NCBI RefSeq assembly: GCF_026586625.1
Contig: NZ_JAODIW010000010.1
Span: forward strand, 601,216 to 665,215
DNA: 64,000 nucleotides
Reading direction: 5' to 3'
From: Halobium salinum
Lineage (GTDB): Archaea > Halobacteriota > Halobacteria > Halobacteriales > Haloferacaceae
Positions 33,791-41,598 of the stretch are shown here, piece by piece. Under the pieces are notes generated by a model, which saw only the letters and a list, made by a program, of their open reading frames with translations, was not told the DNA's origin and made no database searches. A program made the translations under genes and the position numbers. How positions within the stretch are numbered: position 1 is the stretch's first letter; each line of letters starts with the position of its first letter.

Positions 33791-35022
33791 CCGAGCGCCT
33801 CCCGGAGGGCCGCGATGAACTCGGTCGTGTCGCCGCCGAAGCGCGCGGCGCCGCGCCTCGCGGTGCCGTACCCCTCGCCGTCGAAGACGTCGGCGACCGA
33901 CGAGAGCGCCTCGCCGACGTTCCGGGGGTCGACGCTCGCGACGGCGGCGTGTGCGGCGGTCGTCCCGCTCCCCTCGCTGACGACGAGCGCGACCGACTCC
34001 GGCGAGCGGAAGTCCCGCAGGAGTCGGGCCGCCGTCTCGAGGGCGGACCGGGCGACGGGCGTCGCCGACGTGTCGCCGGCGTCGGCGTCGAGGTCCGACT
34101 CGACGCGCGCGACGAACAGACCGTCGTACCGGCCGGTCGTCGCGTCCGCGAGGGCGCCGTGGGCGACTCGTGCGTGGTCGCGCCACGTCTCGAGCGCCGG
34201 CGTCCGGGCGTCGTGGCCCAGCGCCAGCGCGACGCCGGTTCCGGGACGCTCCCGGGCGACCGCGTCGAGCACGTCGGCGTAGCCGCCGACGGTCTCGAAC
34301 GGCCCCTCGGGGGTCGCGTAGGGGTGGAGTGCGCGCTCGACGGACGCGGCCGCTCGCGGGGTCGCGAACGCCGCCGTCGCGGCTTCGAGAGCGACGGCGG
34401 AGGCGACCCGTCGGCCCGCCTCGTCGTCGAGTTCGGCGGGCAGACCGAGTTCGGCCAGCGTCGCACCGGCCGCGTCGGGCGTCCCCGAGAAGGGGGCCGA
34501 CAGCAGCGTCGAGTGCGCGAGGCCGTCCGCGAGGTCCGCGGTCGGCACCGCGACGCCCGGTCGGCGTGCGACCAGGTCGCGACTTTCGGCGGCGTCGAGC
34601 ACGTCCGGATGCTCGCCCGGCGGGTCGCCGTGGGCGACGACGCCGGCGAGTGCGATCACCGGGTCCGCGACGGTGTCGTTCTCGCCCGCTGCGGCGACGT
34701 CGACCGGGTCGCCGACCAGTTCGCGGGCGACCGCGAAGGCGGTCGCGCTCGCCGGTCGGCTCGCGAGTTCCAGGTCGGCGCCGGCGGCGGCGGTGCCGAC
34801 GGTCACGGCGAGTCCGTCGTCGGTCGAGTCGACGACCGGGTCGGGAGCCGTGCGGGCCTGGAAGGGGACGCCGGTGGCACGGAGCGCCCGCGCGAGGACG
34901 CCAGCCGCCGCTAACGCGTCGCCGTCGGCGCGAGCCGCGAGGCGCACGAACGGTGCGTCGCGGAGCGCGCTGGCGAGCGCGGGGGCGTCTGCGTCCTCGG
35001 TCGGTGCGGGCGCGGTCGACAT
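33787..35022 (-). CDS. RecJ-like exonuclease of the rps15 operon
   Basis: The 411-residue acidic, Ala-rich protein has APFVRLAARADGDALAAAGVLARAL at the start, resembling the DHH-superfamily entry where DxD and DHH aspartates are expected, but the DHH triad is not clear (ARADGD). The C-terminal region (VARVESDLDADAGDTSATPV, SEGSGTTAAHAAVASVDPRNV) resembles the DHHA1-like part. In archaea this slot holds a RecJ/GAN-like protein that binds the replisome, and the haloarchaeal forms are thought degenerate. Nuclease activity is uncertain. ATG 35022 precedes the Pcc1 overlap. Confidence 0.8.
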   Translation of the reverse strand: MSTAPAPTEDADAPALASALRDAPFVRLAARADGDALAAAGVLARALRATGVPFQARTAPDPVVDSTDDGLAVTVGTAAAGADLELASRPASATAFAVARELVGDPVDVAAAGENDTVADPVIALAGVVAHGDPPGEHPDVLDAAESRDLVARRPGVAVPTADLADGLAHSTLLSAPFSGTPDAAGATLAELGLPAELDDEAGRRVASAVALEAATAAFATPRAAASVERALHPYATPEGPFETVGGYADVLDAVARERPGTGVALALGHDARTPALETWRDHARVAHGALADATTGRYDGLFVARVESDLDADAGDTSATPVARSALETAARLLRDFRSPESVALVVSEGSGTTAAHAAVASVDPRNVGEALSSVADVFDGEGYGTARRGAARFGGDTTEFIAALREALG

Positions 35023-35025
35023 CGA

Positions 35026-35493
35026 TTAGCCTTCGAGGAGTTCCTGGGCGACGTTGTAGTTGTAGGTGAAGTCGGCGTCGAGTTCGTCGCCGCGGTAGTA
35101 GGCGACGAGGCGTCGAATCTTCGACTCCGTGTTCTGGAGCGCCCGCTTGTTCTGGTGGTCCTGCGGGTTCTCGTTCATGTGCTCGCGGAGGCGCACCGCG
35201 CGCTCCATGAGGTTCCGGAGGTCCTCGGGAAGGTCACCGGAGGCGTCGTTCTCCTCCAGAATCTCGGTGACCTTCTTTCCGGTCGCGAGCTTGACGTTGG
35301 GGACCGGCGTCCCCTTCACGCCCTCGTCACGCAGTTTCATGCCGATCTGGCTCGGGTCGTGACCCTGTTCTGCCAGCTCGACGACGCGGGATTCGATCTC
35401 GTCTTCGTCGACGTCGCTCCACTCGGGGGGTTCGTCTGCCACCGGCTTGTCCGAAGCGGACGAGCCACGGCGGCGGGTGTGCATTCGTGCCAT
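35026..35493 (-). CDS. rps15: 30S ribosomal protein S15
   Basis: The 155-residue archaeal uS15 starts MARMHTRRRGSSASDKP, carries an acidic N-terminal extension (EWSDVDEDEIESRVVELAEQ) and then the conserved GTPVPNVKLATGKKV and IRRLVAYYRG segments. It binds the central domain of 16S rRNA. An in-frame start at 35556 exists but adds unconserved residues. It is the first gene of the rps15-recJ-like-pcc1-rps3ae operon. Confidence 0.97.
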   Translation of the reverse strand: MARMHTRRRGSSASDKPVADEPPEWSDVDEDEIESRVVELAEQGHDPSQIGMKLRDEGVKGTPVPNVKLATGKKVTEILEENDASGDLPEDLRNLMERAVRLREHMNENPQDHQNKRALQNTESKIRRLVAYYRGDELDADFTYNYNVAQELLEG

Positions 35494-35810
35494 CGTTCTG
35501 AGATTGGAACACACAGGCCGCAGGAGAGCGATACGGGCGACTACGTCGCCACGCACGTCCGCAATCCCAAAGTTCGGGCGTCTTGATCGATGACCCCGAA
35601 CGAGTCAGATTTGCGGCTGTGCTGTTCCCGTCTTGTGTTCCCCGCGTCCGGGATTAAACGGTTTCGTTCCCGTCTTCGCGAGTCGTCTCGGACGGAACCG
35701 TCTCGGTCGGGTCCCGTAACGTCGTGACGACGCTCGAAAGCCCCTGGCCTCTCGGGTCCGGGGCCTCGCTGCGCGCTTCCCTCGCTCCCTTCGGTCGCTG
35801 TGCTTCTCGC

Positions 35811-35892
35811 CCCTCGCACGGATGTACCGCGGACGGAGCCGCGGCGGCGCGCGCCGAGCGACCCTCGTGTCCGTGAGTACACCGTGCGAGGG
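35811..35892. repeat. Stem-loop within a repeat mosaic
   Basis: CCCTCGCACGG (35811-35821) pairs perfectly with CCGTGCGAGGG (35882-35892), and TGTAC/GTACA extend the stem by five base pairs past one unpaired base. The interior is GC-rich. Immediately after the right arm comes a GAGCGA-rich stretch (35900-35930) that is the reverse complement in style of the interior of the other hairpins. Confidence 0.65.
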
Positions 35893-35967
35893 ATGACTGA
35901 GCGAGTGAGCGGAGCGAACGAGCGAAGGAATCGGTTGGGAGGGCGTGGCTGCGGTCGGGTGGGACTT

Positions 35968-36081
35968 CGGAAGGGGCCGCACGCTCGGCGGCTCTGTCTC
36001 GCTGCGCTCCTCGGTCGGTTGCTACGCTCCCTTCCTGCGGTGCTTACGTCGCCAAACCCGCCGAGCGTGCGGGGGCTTCCG
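35968..36081. repeat. Hairpin repeat family, copy 2
   Basis: CGGAAG (35968-35973), GGG, then inner arm CCGCACGCTCGGCGG (35977-35991) faces CCGCCGAGCGTGCGG (36058-36072), GGG and CTTCCG (36076-36081). The 15 bp inner stem is perfect, the three central positions mismatch and the outer six pair. The interior has TCGCTGCGCTCC and GTGCTTACGTCG, like copy 1 at 28960-29068. The inner stem differs completely in sequence between the two copies. Confidence 0.75.
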
Positions 36082-36142
36082 GGCGTACCATCACGACTGT
36101 CACGAGGAGAAGGCGAGCCGTTGCATCAGTTTCCCAGCGAAC

Positions 36143-36592
36143 TCACTCCACCCGTCTGAACATCGCGTGGGAGTCGGGCGCCGTCCGTTCGAAGCCGAAG
36201 CGCTCGTAGAACCCCTCCACGTCGGCGACGAGGGTCACGTACGCACGCGAGGGCGCGTGTTCGTCCACCCACTCGACCAGCGCTTCGGTGATTCGCGTGC
36301 CGAGGCCTCGGCCTTGTACTGCGGGGTCGACAGCGACGTCCGAGAGCACGTAGGTGGTCCCGCCGTCGCCGACGACGCGACCCATCCCGACCAACTCGCC
36401 GTCGGTGTCGCCTCTCGGGTGGTCGTCGCCTGCGCGGTCGCGGCGCACCGACACCCCGTACACCGTGTTCGGCAGGCCCGCGCGGGCGCCCTCGAGAGAG
36501 CGCGCCGGCATCCCCGCGGCCTCCCGCAGCGCCATGTATTCCTCCGGCGCCGGGACCGACTCGTGGAGGGTGTACCCGTCGAGGTCGTTCAT
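36143..36592 (-). CDS. GNAT family N-acetyltransferase
   Basis: The 149-residue protein shows the acetyl-CoA binding motif VDPAVQGRGLGTRI (about 88-101, Q/RxxGxG/A type) and a typical GFYERFGFERT ending in the acceptor domain. It starts MNDLDGYTLHESVPAPEEY. Substrate is not predictable: amino groups of proteins, amines or small metabolites are all possible. It stands alone between the repeat-rich region and tRNA-Ala. Confidence 0.9.
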   Translation of the reverse strand: MNDLDGYTLHESVPAPEEYMALREAAGMPARSLEGARAGLPNTVYGVSVRRDRAGDDHPRGDTDGELVGMGRVVGDGGTTYVLSDVAVDPAVQGRGLGTRITEALVEWVDEHAPSRAYVTLVADVEGFYERFGFERTAPDSHAMFRRVE

Positions 36593-36670
36593 GGGGGAGG
36601 GTCGCGGGCGAGCGCGAAGTAGCTGTCCCGTGCGAGACAACCTCACCGCCGCCCGTCGAAACTTCGAAGC

Positions 36671-36680
36671 CCTTAATAAT
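36671..36680 (+). promoter_or_regulatory. Probable TATA element of tRNA-Ala
   Basis: CCTTAATAAT lies about 30-39 bp before the first base of the tRNA, the normal distance for an archaeal TATA box acting with a start site a few bases upstream of the mature tRNA. Confidence 0.55.
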
Positions 36681-36709
36681 GGTTCCACGGAAGATGTAGA
36701 TGCGTTCGA

Positions 36710-36781
36710 GGGCTCGTAGATCAGGGGTAGATCACTCCCTTGGCATGGGAGAGGCCCCGGGTTCAAATCCCGGCGAGTCCA
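36710..36781 (+). tRNA. tRNA-Ala (anticodon GGC)
   Basis: The 72 bases fold as a standard tRNA. Acceptor arm GGGCTCG pairs with CGAGTCC (one G-U pair), the anticodon stem CTCCC/GGGAG carries loop TTGGCAT with anticodon GGC, and the T-arm has GGTTCAAATCC. The discriminator is A and no CCA is encoded. No intron is present. Its last 21 bases (36760-36780) recur downstream at 36905-36925. Confidence 0.97.
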
Positions 36782-36853
36782 CTACCGTTTCTCAGCGACA
36801 CCACGCGAAGGAGCGGCGCGACTGAGCCGGTGGCGCGTGTTCGTGTGCCACGA

Positions 36854-36925
36854 GCCGGGATTTGAATCAGGGAGTGGAGCGAGCGCAGCGAGCGGAACGA
36901 CCGTGGTTCAAATCCCGGCGAGTCC
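36854..36925. repeat. tRNA-Ala T-arm hairpin and copy of the tRNA 3' end
   Basis: GCCGGGATTTGAA (36854-36866) is the exact inverted complement of TTCAAATCCCGGC (36907-36919), which is part of a 21 bp direct copy (36905-36925) of the tRNA-Ala 3' end at 36760-36780. The 40-base loop between the arms is built of GAGCGAGC-like units. It aligns, read on the minus strand, with the loops of the tRNA-Arg hairpins at 51310-51374 and 51420-51482. The copied part lacks the rest of the tRNA, so it is not a gene. Confidence 0.85.
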
Positions 36926-36940
36926 GCGTTTAGTATCGCT

Positions 36941-37345
36941 CTACGCCCGACTCCGCTCCACTTCCAACTCCTTCAACGTATCCGGCGTCTCCAACAGCGT
37001 CTCCAACCGGGCCTCGAACTCGTCGTCGTCCATCGACCCCTCGGCGTAGCGTCGCTTCAACACGGTGACGGGGTCCTCGGCAGGTTCCGCCTCCGCGACA
37101 GGTTCGGACTCCGCTTCGGTCTCCTCCTCGGACCCGAAACTGTAGCCGAACAGCTCCTCCATCAGTGACTTGTCCTCGTCGAACAGGTCGAAGAAGGTCA
37201 GCCAGACGATGCCGTACATGATCCAGAACCAGAACGCCTCGAACGTCGCGCCGCCGCTGACCAGCGCGGCGGCGCCGACGAGGCCGAGCATGACGGCGAC
37301 GACGTGGGCGAGGTTCGAGTCGAGAAGCTTCTCGGGGGAGACCAT
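36941..37345 (-). CDS. Membrane protein with C-terminal SHOCT domain
   Basis: The 134-residue protein has two membrane helices (about 11-33 and 37-56), an acidic spacer rich in Glu/Ala, and a C-terminal SHOCT segment (VLKRRYAEGSMDDDEFEARL, about 92-112). SHOCT tails are short oligomerisation or docking modules found on many membrane proteins. Function unknown. The start codon is next to a perfect inverted repeat (37353-37372). Confidence 0.85.
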   Translation of the reverse strand: MVSPEKLLDSNLAHVVAVMLGLVGAAALVSGGATFEAFWFWIMYGIVWLTFFDLFDEDKSLMEELFGYSFGSEEETEAESEPVAEAEPAEDPVTVLKRRYAEGSMDDDEFEARLETLLETPDTLKELEVERSRA

Positions 37346-37352
37346 GGTCGAA

Positions 37353-37372
37353 TATCACCGCATCAGGTGATA
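37353..37372. promoter_or_regulatory. Inverted repeat at a divergent promoter
   Basis: TATCACC (37353-37359) and GGTGATA (37366-37372) are perfect complements around GCATCA. The site starts 8 bp upstream of the SHOCT protein start codon and covers the space where its TATA box would lie. It therefore looks like an operator for a dimeric regulator, or a symmetric core promoter. Confidence 0.55.
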
Positions 37373-37478
37373 AGCGTTGAACTCCACTCGACCAGTCCCC
37401 GGACCGACGAGCGCCCGATTACCTCCCGGTTACGACCCGGTGATGCCCTCAGGCGACCTACTCCCTGTAGAGAGTGCC

Positions 37479-38033
37479 ATGTCCCCGACGAAACTGCAGA
37501 CGAGGGACCCCGCTGTCCCCCCCACGCGACGGCCGCTCACGCGACGGCGCGTCGTCGCGCTGGGTGTGACCCTGCTCGTCGCTCCCCGCCTCGCCTCGCC
37601 CGTCGCGGCGAGTCACAACGACGGCGACGACGACGACTACCGGCCGGGACGGACCGGCGGCTGTGTACGCTACTTCGACTACGAGGACGAAATCGAGGAG
37701 GAGGAGGAGCGCTTCTGTGCCGGTCCGGAGGGCGCCTACTACGAACTGGAGGAGGACGGCGACGAGGAACGCTACGACTGGGACGCGGCCGGGACCCTCC
37801 GCCGGTACCGCGAGGAGGAGGCGGACGGCGACGAGGTGGAGTACTGGTACGACGGGAACGGCGTGCTCAGATACTACCGCCGGGAGGACGACGACGACGA
37901 CCTGTACGAGGTCCAGTACGACGCGGCCGGCCGGCGCCGGTGGGCCCACCGCGAGGACGGCGACGACAACGAGGACACCTACTGGTGGTGGGACGAGGAG
38001 GGCAACCTGGTCGACTTCTGGGACGACGACTGA
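37479..38033 (+). CDS. Secreted acidic protein with YD-repeat-like units
   Basis: From ATG 37479 the protein has 184 residues. A Tat-like signal region reads RRPLTRRRVVALGVTLLVAP, with likely cleavage after SPVAA. The mature part is very acidic and carries four imperfect units around DAAGTLRRYRE, YDGNGVLRYYRR, YDAAGRRRWAHR and WDEEGNLVDFW, reminiscent of YD/RHS repeats. Two cysteines (CVRYF, FCAGPEG) may form a disulfide. A TTG at 37377 would add 34 unconvincing residues. Function unknown; it might bind a surface or another secreted protein. Confidence 0.8.
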   Translation: MSPTKLQTRDPAVPPTRRPLTRRRVVALGVTLLVAPRLASPVAASHNDGDDDDYRPGRTGGCVRYFDYEDEIEEEEERFCAGPEGAYYELEEDGDEERYDWDAAGTLRRYREEEADGDEVEYWYDGNGVLRYYRREDDDDDLYEVQYDAAGRRRWAHREDGDDNEDTYWWWDEEGNLVDFWDDD

Positions 38034-38124
38034 GGGGGCCCGCGGTCGGGTCTCGGCTCCGGGGCGGGTTACTGACCGGGAGGACGGGCACACGGTTTTT
38101 CTCCACGCCACCCCGTCTCTCCGC

Positions 38125-38874
38125 ATGAAGGTCGCACTCCTCACCGTCGGCGACGAACTGCTCGCCGGCGACACGGTGAACACGAACGCGGCGTGGCTCG
38201 CGAGCCGTATCGACGAGCGTGGCGGGTCTGTCGTGCGCGTACTCACGATTCCGGACGACCGGGCGCTCATCGCTCGCTGGGTCCGCGAGTGGGCCGGCGA
38301 CTTCGACGCCGTCGTCGTCACCGGCGGCCTCGGCGGGACGCCGGACGACGTGACCCTCGCCGCCGTCGCCGACGCCTTCGAGCGCGAACTCGTCGTCAAC
38401 CCCGAGATTCGAGCGCTCCTCGTCGAGAAGGCAGAACACTATCGCGAGGAGCACCCCGACCTGACCGAGCGCTACGAGTTCGACTTCGACCTCGACGAGG
38501 CGGCCTCGCTCCCCGAGGGTGGACGACCGCTCGTCGTCGAGGAGGCGTGGGGCGTGGGCTGTGTCCTGGAGAACGTCTACATCCTCCCGGGTATCCCCGA
38601 CGAGATGGAGGCCATGTTCGCCCGCGTCGCCGACGAGTTCGACGGCGACGTGGTCTCGGAGACGTTCCACACCCCGACGCCGGAAGGGGCGATGACCGCG
38701 GCGCTCCGCGAGGTGCGCGAACGGTTCGGCGTCGCGGTCGGGAGCTACCCGAGCACCGGGTCGGAGCCGAATCGCCTGAAGGTGACCGGAACCGACCCCG
38801 AGGCGGTCGCCGACGCGACCACGTGGCTCGGCGACCGGGTAGGCCGTGCCGACCTACCCGACGACGAGGCCTGA
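38125..38874 (+). CDS. CinA-like molybdopterin-binding domain protein
   Basis: The 249-residue protein has the MoCF/CinA fold: VALLTVGDELLAGDTVNTN at the start, the FDAVVVTGGLGGTPDDVT loop, and NVYILPGIPDEME typical of the CinA N-terminal family. It lacks the CinA C-terminal nicotinamide amidase domain. Relatives include ADP-ribose pyrophosphatases (COG1058), so nucleotide-sugar or NAD-repair chemistry is possible. The ATG at 38125 follows TTTTTCTCC (38095-38103). Confidence 0.88.
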   Translation: MKVALLTVGDELLAGDTVNTNAAWLASRIDERGGSVVRVLTIPDDRALIARWVREWAGDFDAVVVTGGLGGTPDDVTLAAVADAFERELVVNPEIRALLVEKAEHYREEHPDLTERYEFDFDLDEAASLPEGGRPLVVEEAWGVGCVLENVYILPGIPDEMEAMFARVADEFDGDVVSETFHTPTPEGAMTAALREVRERFGVAVGSYPSTGSEPNRLKVTGTDPEAVADATTWLGDRVGRADLPDDEA

Positions 38875-38909
38875 GCGCGCAGACGCGGACCGCCTGAGCG
38901 GCGCCGACA

Positions 38910-38939
38910 CGGACCGCACCGGACCGCACCGGACCGCAC
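38910..38939. repeat. 10 bp tandem repeat (CGGACCGCAC)x3
   Basis: Three perfect 10 bp copies lie just after the CinA-like gene. Confidence 0.9.
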
Positions 38940-39049
38940 GCCGACGGTCGCGTTCCGAACGAATCGTTTCGACGGCTGCGTCCCGAGCGCTTCGCACCGG
39001 CAGGTAACCGACGGGAAACTCCCGGTTCGAACGGGCTGCGGTCGACCGA

Positions 39050-39118
39050 TTACCGACCGGTGACCCCGCCACCGACAGTCCGGTCGCGGCGGCGCGGGCG
39101 GCGCTCACCGGTCGGTAA
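39050..39118. repeat. 13 bp inverted repeat with 43-base loop
   Basis: TTACCGACCGGTG (39050-39062) is perfectly complementary to CACCGGTCGGTAA (39106-39118). Related half sites occur just outside. It may be a protein-binding array or structured transcript. Confidence 0.7.
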
Positions 39119-39376
39119 CTGGTCGGTGAGCAGGGACAGTAGACCCTGCGCTGTCGGTGTAGCGTCCGAAGAAGTCGCGCCGGCCGATAGCTCGTGGCCA
39201 GCGGAAGCCTAAACCCCCCCAAGGGTCAGGGTCGTCTCGCGGTCGCACCGCAACGTCCCGTCGCATCCTCTTCACCACCGTCCGGTGGTCCATCGTCGTC
39301 GGGCGCCGTCTCCCAGGGCGCCCGTTCTCGGCGGTCAGCGGTCGATTCGGCCCTCGGCACCGGGTACTCGGGCCGA

Positions 39377-39574
39377 CTATCGGTTCCGGTGGGCGGCCAT
39401 CGCGCGGTCGTACTCGGCGTCGATGGTGTTGCGCTGGGTGCGCTCAATCTGTACGTCGCGGTCTGCGTCACGACACGTGCGGAGGTGCTGCGGTCGGTTG
39501 TGTGTCGACACCTGCTCGCTGCAGAACGGACAGTTGAACGCGGTACCGGTCTTGCTCCCATCCTTAGCGGACAT
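39377..39574 (-). CDS. Small zinc-finger protein (65 aa)
   Basis: The protein MSAKDGSKTG... has CPFC and HxxxC (HNRPQHLRTC) spacing that gives a C2HC-type single zinc finger, followed by an acidic/basic helix. Its start codon is about 20-25 bp from the A/T-rich ATTATCTAC (39591-39599, read on the minus strand), so it is probably leaderless. Small zinc-finger proteins of 50-70 residues are a common haloarchaeal class with roles in biofilm and swarming in some cases. Function here is unknown. Confidence 0.75.
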   Translation of the reverse strand: MSAKDGSKTGTAFNCPFCSEQVSTHNRPQHLRTCRDADRDVQIERTQRNTIDAEYDRAMAAHRNR

Positions 39575-39670
39575 ACACGTTCGGAGTGGAATTATCTACT
39601 TGAACGTTCGCTAACCCGGTGGTAAGCGGGGCCGATTGCCCCGCTGTAAGCACACATTCTCTAGGGGATG

Positions 39671-39680
39671 AATTTTAGTA
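39671..39680 (+). promoter_or_regulatory. Probable TATA element of a pilin-like gene
   Basis: AATTTTAGTA lies 23-32 bp before ATG 39703, the spacing of leaderless haloarchaeal promoters. Confidence 0.55.
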
Positions 39681-39702
39681 GTTCCGATACGTTTCGTTCC
39701 CA

Positions 39703-41307
39703 ATGAGACGCACCGGGCCGAGAGTGCCGCCGCTCTACCGATTCGTCCGTGACCGGTCCGGGGGGGCCGAGTCCATCGGGGTCGTGCTGTTACTCGTCGT
39801 GACGGTCGCGGGGACGACCGCCGTGGTCACGCTCGGCGACGAGGCGCTCTCGGGGGTCGAGCGGTCGGCCGACGTCCAGCGCGCCGAGCACGCCATGACC
39901 CTGCTCGACTCCCGCGGGGCGATGGCGGCGCTCGGCGACACCAACGCCCAGCAGGTCGACTTCGGCCGGGCGGGTGCGGGAAGCTACGGCGTCGACGGGA
40001 GCGCCGGTCGAATCACCATCGAACACGTCAACTACACCGCCGCCGACCCGAACGACGCGAGCGACCCGGAACTGACCGAGACCCTGTACGACGCTCCACT
40101 GGGGGCCATCTTCTACGAGAACGGCGACGACCGCATCGCCTACCAGGGCGGCGGCGTCTGGCGCGTCCGCGACGAGGGCGCGACGATGGTCTCCCCGCCG
40201 GAGTTTCACTACCGGCGGTCGACGCTGACGCTTCCCGTCATCCGCGTCACCGGGTCGGGGACCGCGTCGGGCCACGTCGGCGCGACGTTCGAACGGACGG
40301 CGTCCCGAGAACGGGTGTATCCGAACCCGGGCGCGACCGCCGACGACCCGAGCGGCGTCGGCGCTCCGTACGACCCCGACGGGACGGACGGGACCGGCGA
40401 CGAGGTCCCCTACGACAACCCCGTCCGGAACGGAACCATCCGTGTGACGGTCCAGAGCGAGTTCTACCAGGGGTGGGCCGACTACTTCCGCACCCGGACG
40501 GACGGCGACGTGACCGTCGACGACGCGGCCGAGGAGGCGGTCGTCGAACTGCAGACCGTCGGCGGGACGATGGGCGACTTCGACCTTCCGACGCACGGCA
40601 ACGCCGTCAACGTCGAGGCGATGTCCGGCGGTCACCCGATAAACGAGTTCGAAGTCACGCTGCAGGACCCCGCCAACAGCAACAACTACAAACACCTCTA
40701 CTGGTCGTTCTCCGCGACGAACGGCGCCGAACAGTTCGAGGTACTCGTCTACTCCGCGGACAAACAGCGCTGCAAGAACGGCGGGGAGTTCGCCCCCCTC
40801 ACCGTCGGCGTCCACTACACGAACGGCACGGCCACCCACGAGTGGGAGAACGCGAACGTCGACCCGACCTCCGGCGACATCCGAATCGAGTGTGCAGACA
40901 TCGACAGCGACGGGAAGCAGGAGCCGCGCATCGTCTTCGACCTCGTCGGGTCGACGCCGATGGACTACCAGGACGTGTCGACCCCGGCCGACAAGTGGCA
41001 GACCGACCCGAGCGGAGCGTCGGACGCGAAGGCCTACTGGACCGAACACGACGACGATGCCGCGACGGGCGAACCCCGGACCTTCGTCAAGGGGACCGGG
41101 TCGGCCGAGTTGGGCGAACTGACGAACCACTACCTCTCTCTGATGGGGCCGGACTTCGACCTCGTGGTCGGCGAGACCTCTCCGTCGGGGAAGCGCATCG
41201 ACGAGGAGGCCTCCTACGGCACCATCGACTACGACCAGGGCGCCGGCGGCCGCTACATCACGTTCCTCCACGTCACCGAGAACGAAGTCGAAGTGCGGGT
41301 CTCGTAA
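39703..41307 (+). CDS. Pilin-like surface protein (DUF7289-like), 534 aa
   Basis: A short basic N-terminus is followed by one hydrophobic helix (about 24-45: ESIGVVLLLVVTVAGTTAVV) typical of type IV pilin-like proteins, then LSGVERSADVQRAEHAMTLLDSRGAMA like the coiled stalk of DUF7289 proteins. The remaining 450 residues are a large beta-rich ectodomain with Asn-Gly-Thr and Asp runs and only two cysteines (residues about 351 and 396). It probably sits on the cell surface and may be a pilus tip or minor pilin. It converges on the pilus operon. Confidence 0.82.
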   Translation: MRRTGPRVPPLYRFVRDRSGGAESIGVVLLLVVTVAGTTAVVTLGDEALSGVERSADVQRAEHAMTLLDSRGAMAALGDTNAQQVDFGRAGAGSYGVDGSAGRITIEHVNYTAADPNDASDPELTETLYDAPLGAIFYENGDDRIAYQGGGVWRVRDEGATMVSPPEFHYRRSTLTLPVIRVTGSGTASGHVGATFERTASRERVYPNPGATADDPSGVGAPYDPDGTDGTGDEVPYDNPVRNGTIRVTVQSEFYQGWADYFRTRTDGDVTVDDAAEEAVVELQTVGGTMGDFDLPTHGNAVNVEAMSGGHPINEFEVTLQDPANSNNYKHLYWSFSATNGAEQFEVLVYSADKQRCKNGGEFAPLTVGVHYTNGTATHEWENANVDPTSGDIRIECADIDSDGKQEPRIVFDLVGSTPMDYQDVSTPADKWQTDPSGASDAKAYWTEHDDDAATGEPRTFVKGTGSAELGELTNHYLSLMGPDFDLVVGETSPSGKRIDEEASYGTIDYDQGAGGRYITFLHVTENEVEVRVS

Positions 41308-41598
41308 TCGGGCCGCCCCGGTCGGCCGTCGTCGCCTTCGTACTTCCTATCCCCTCGTCGCGCCGTTGATTCGACCTCGGGCCACCCACTCACCGTCATC
41401 TCGTCCACTCGCCGCCCCTCCCGCTCGCTCCCTCGACCGGCCACCGACCCGGCGAGTAACAGACCGGGACCGACTGCCGGATCGGTCGACCGTTCCGCCG
41501 TTCGACCGCAGGACCGCACGACCGTCCGGCTGACGAATCGACCGACCGACGGCGTACTCGACCGTTCGGCCGACTGGGAACACCGTCCGACCGACCGC

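Larger units (their letters stand above)
35494..36142. other. Intergenic region with several hairpin repeats
   Basis: This 649 bp stretch between rps15 and a GNAT gene has no believable gene. The rps15 promoter should lie just above 35493. From 35737 onward it is a mosaic of CTCGCT/GAGCGA-rich repeats: a partial left half at about 35737-35809, a stem-loop at 35811-35892 and a full copy at 35968-36081. The last two are listed separately. Confidence 0.65.
38875..39376. other. Gene-free stretch with short repeats
   Basis: No coding frame here is convincing. The region begins with CGGACCGCAC repeats (38910-38939) and contains an inverted repeat at 39050-39118. Several further ACCGACC-like half sites lie between 39005 and 39130. 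The remainder is GC-rich and without clear promoter elements. Confidence 0.55.

Noticed and set aside
36905..36925. A second tRNA-Ala gene
   Set aside because: Only the T-arm and 3' acceptor strand are present; no D-arm or anticodon stem exists upstream.
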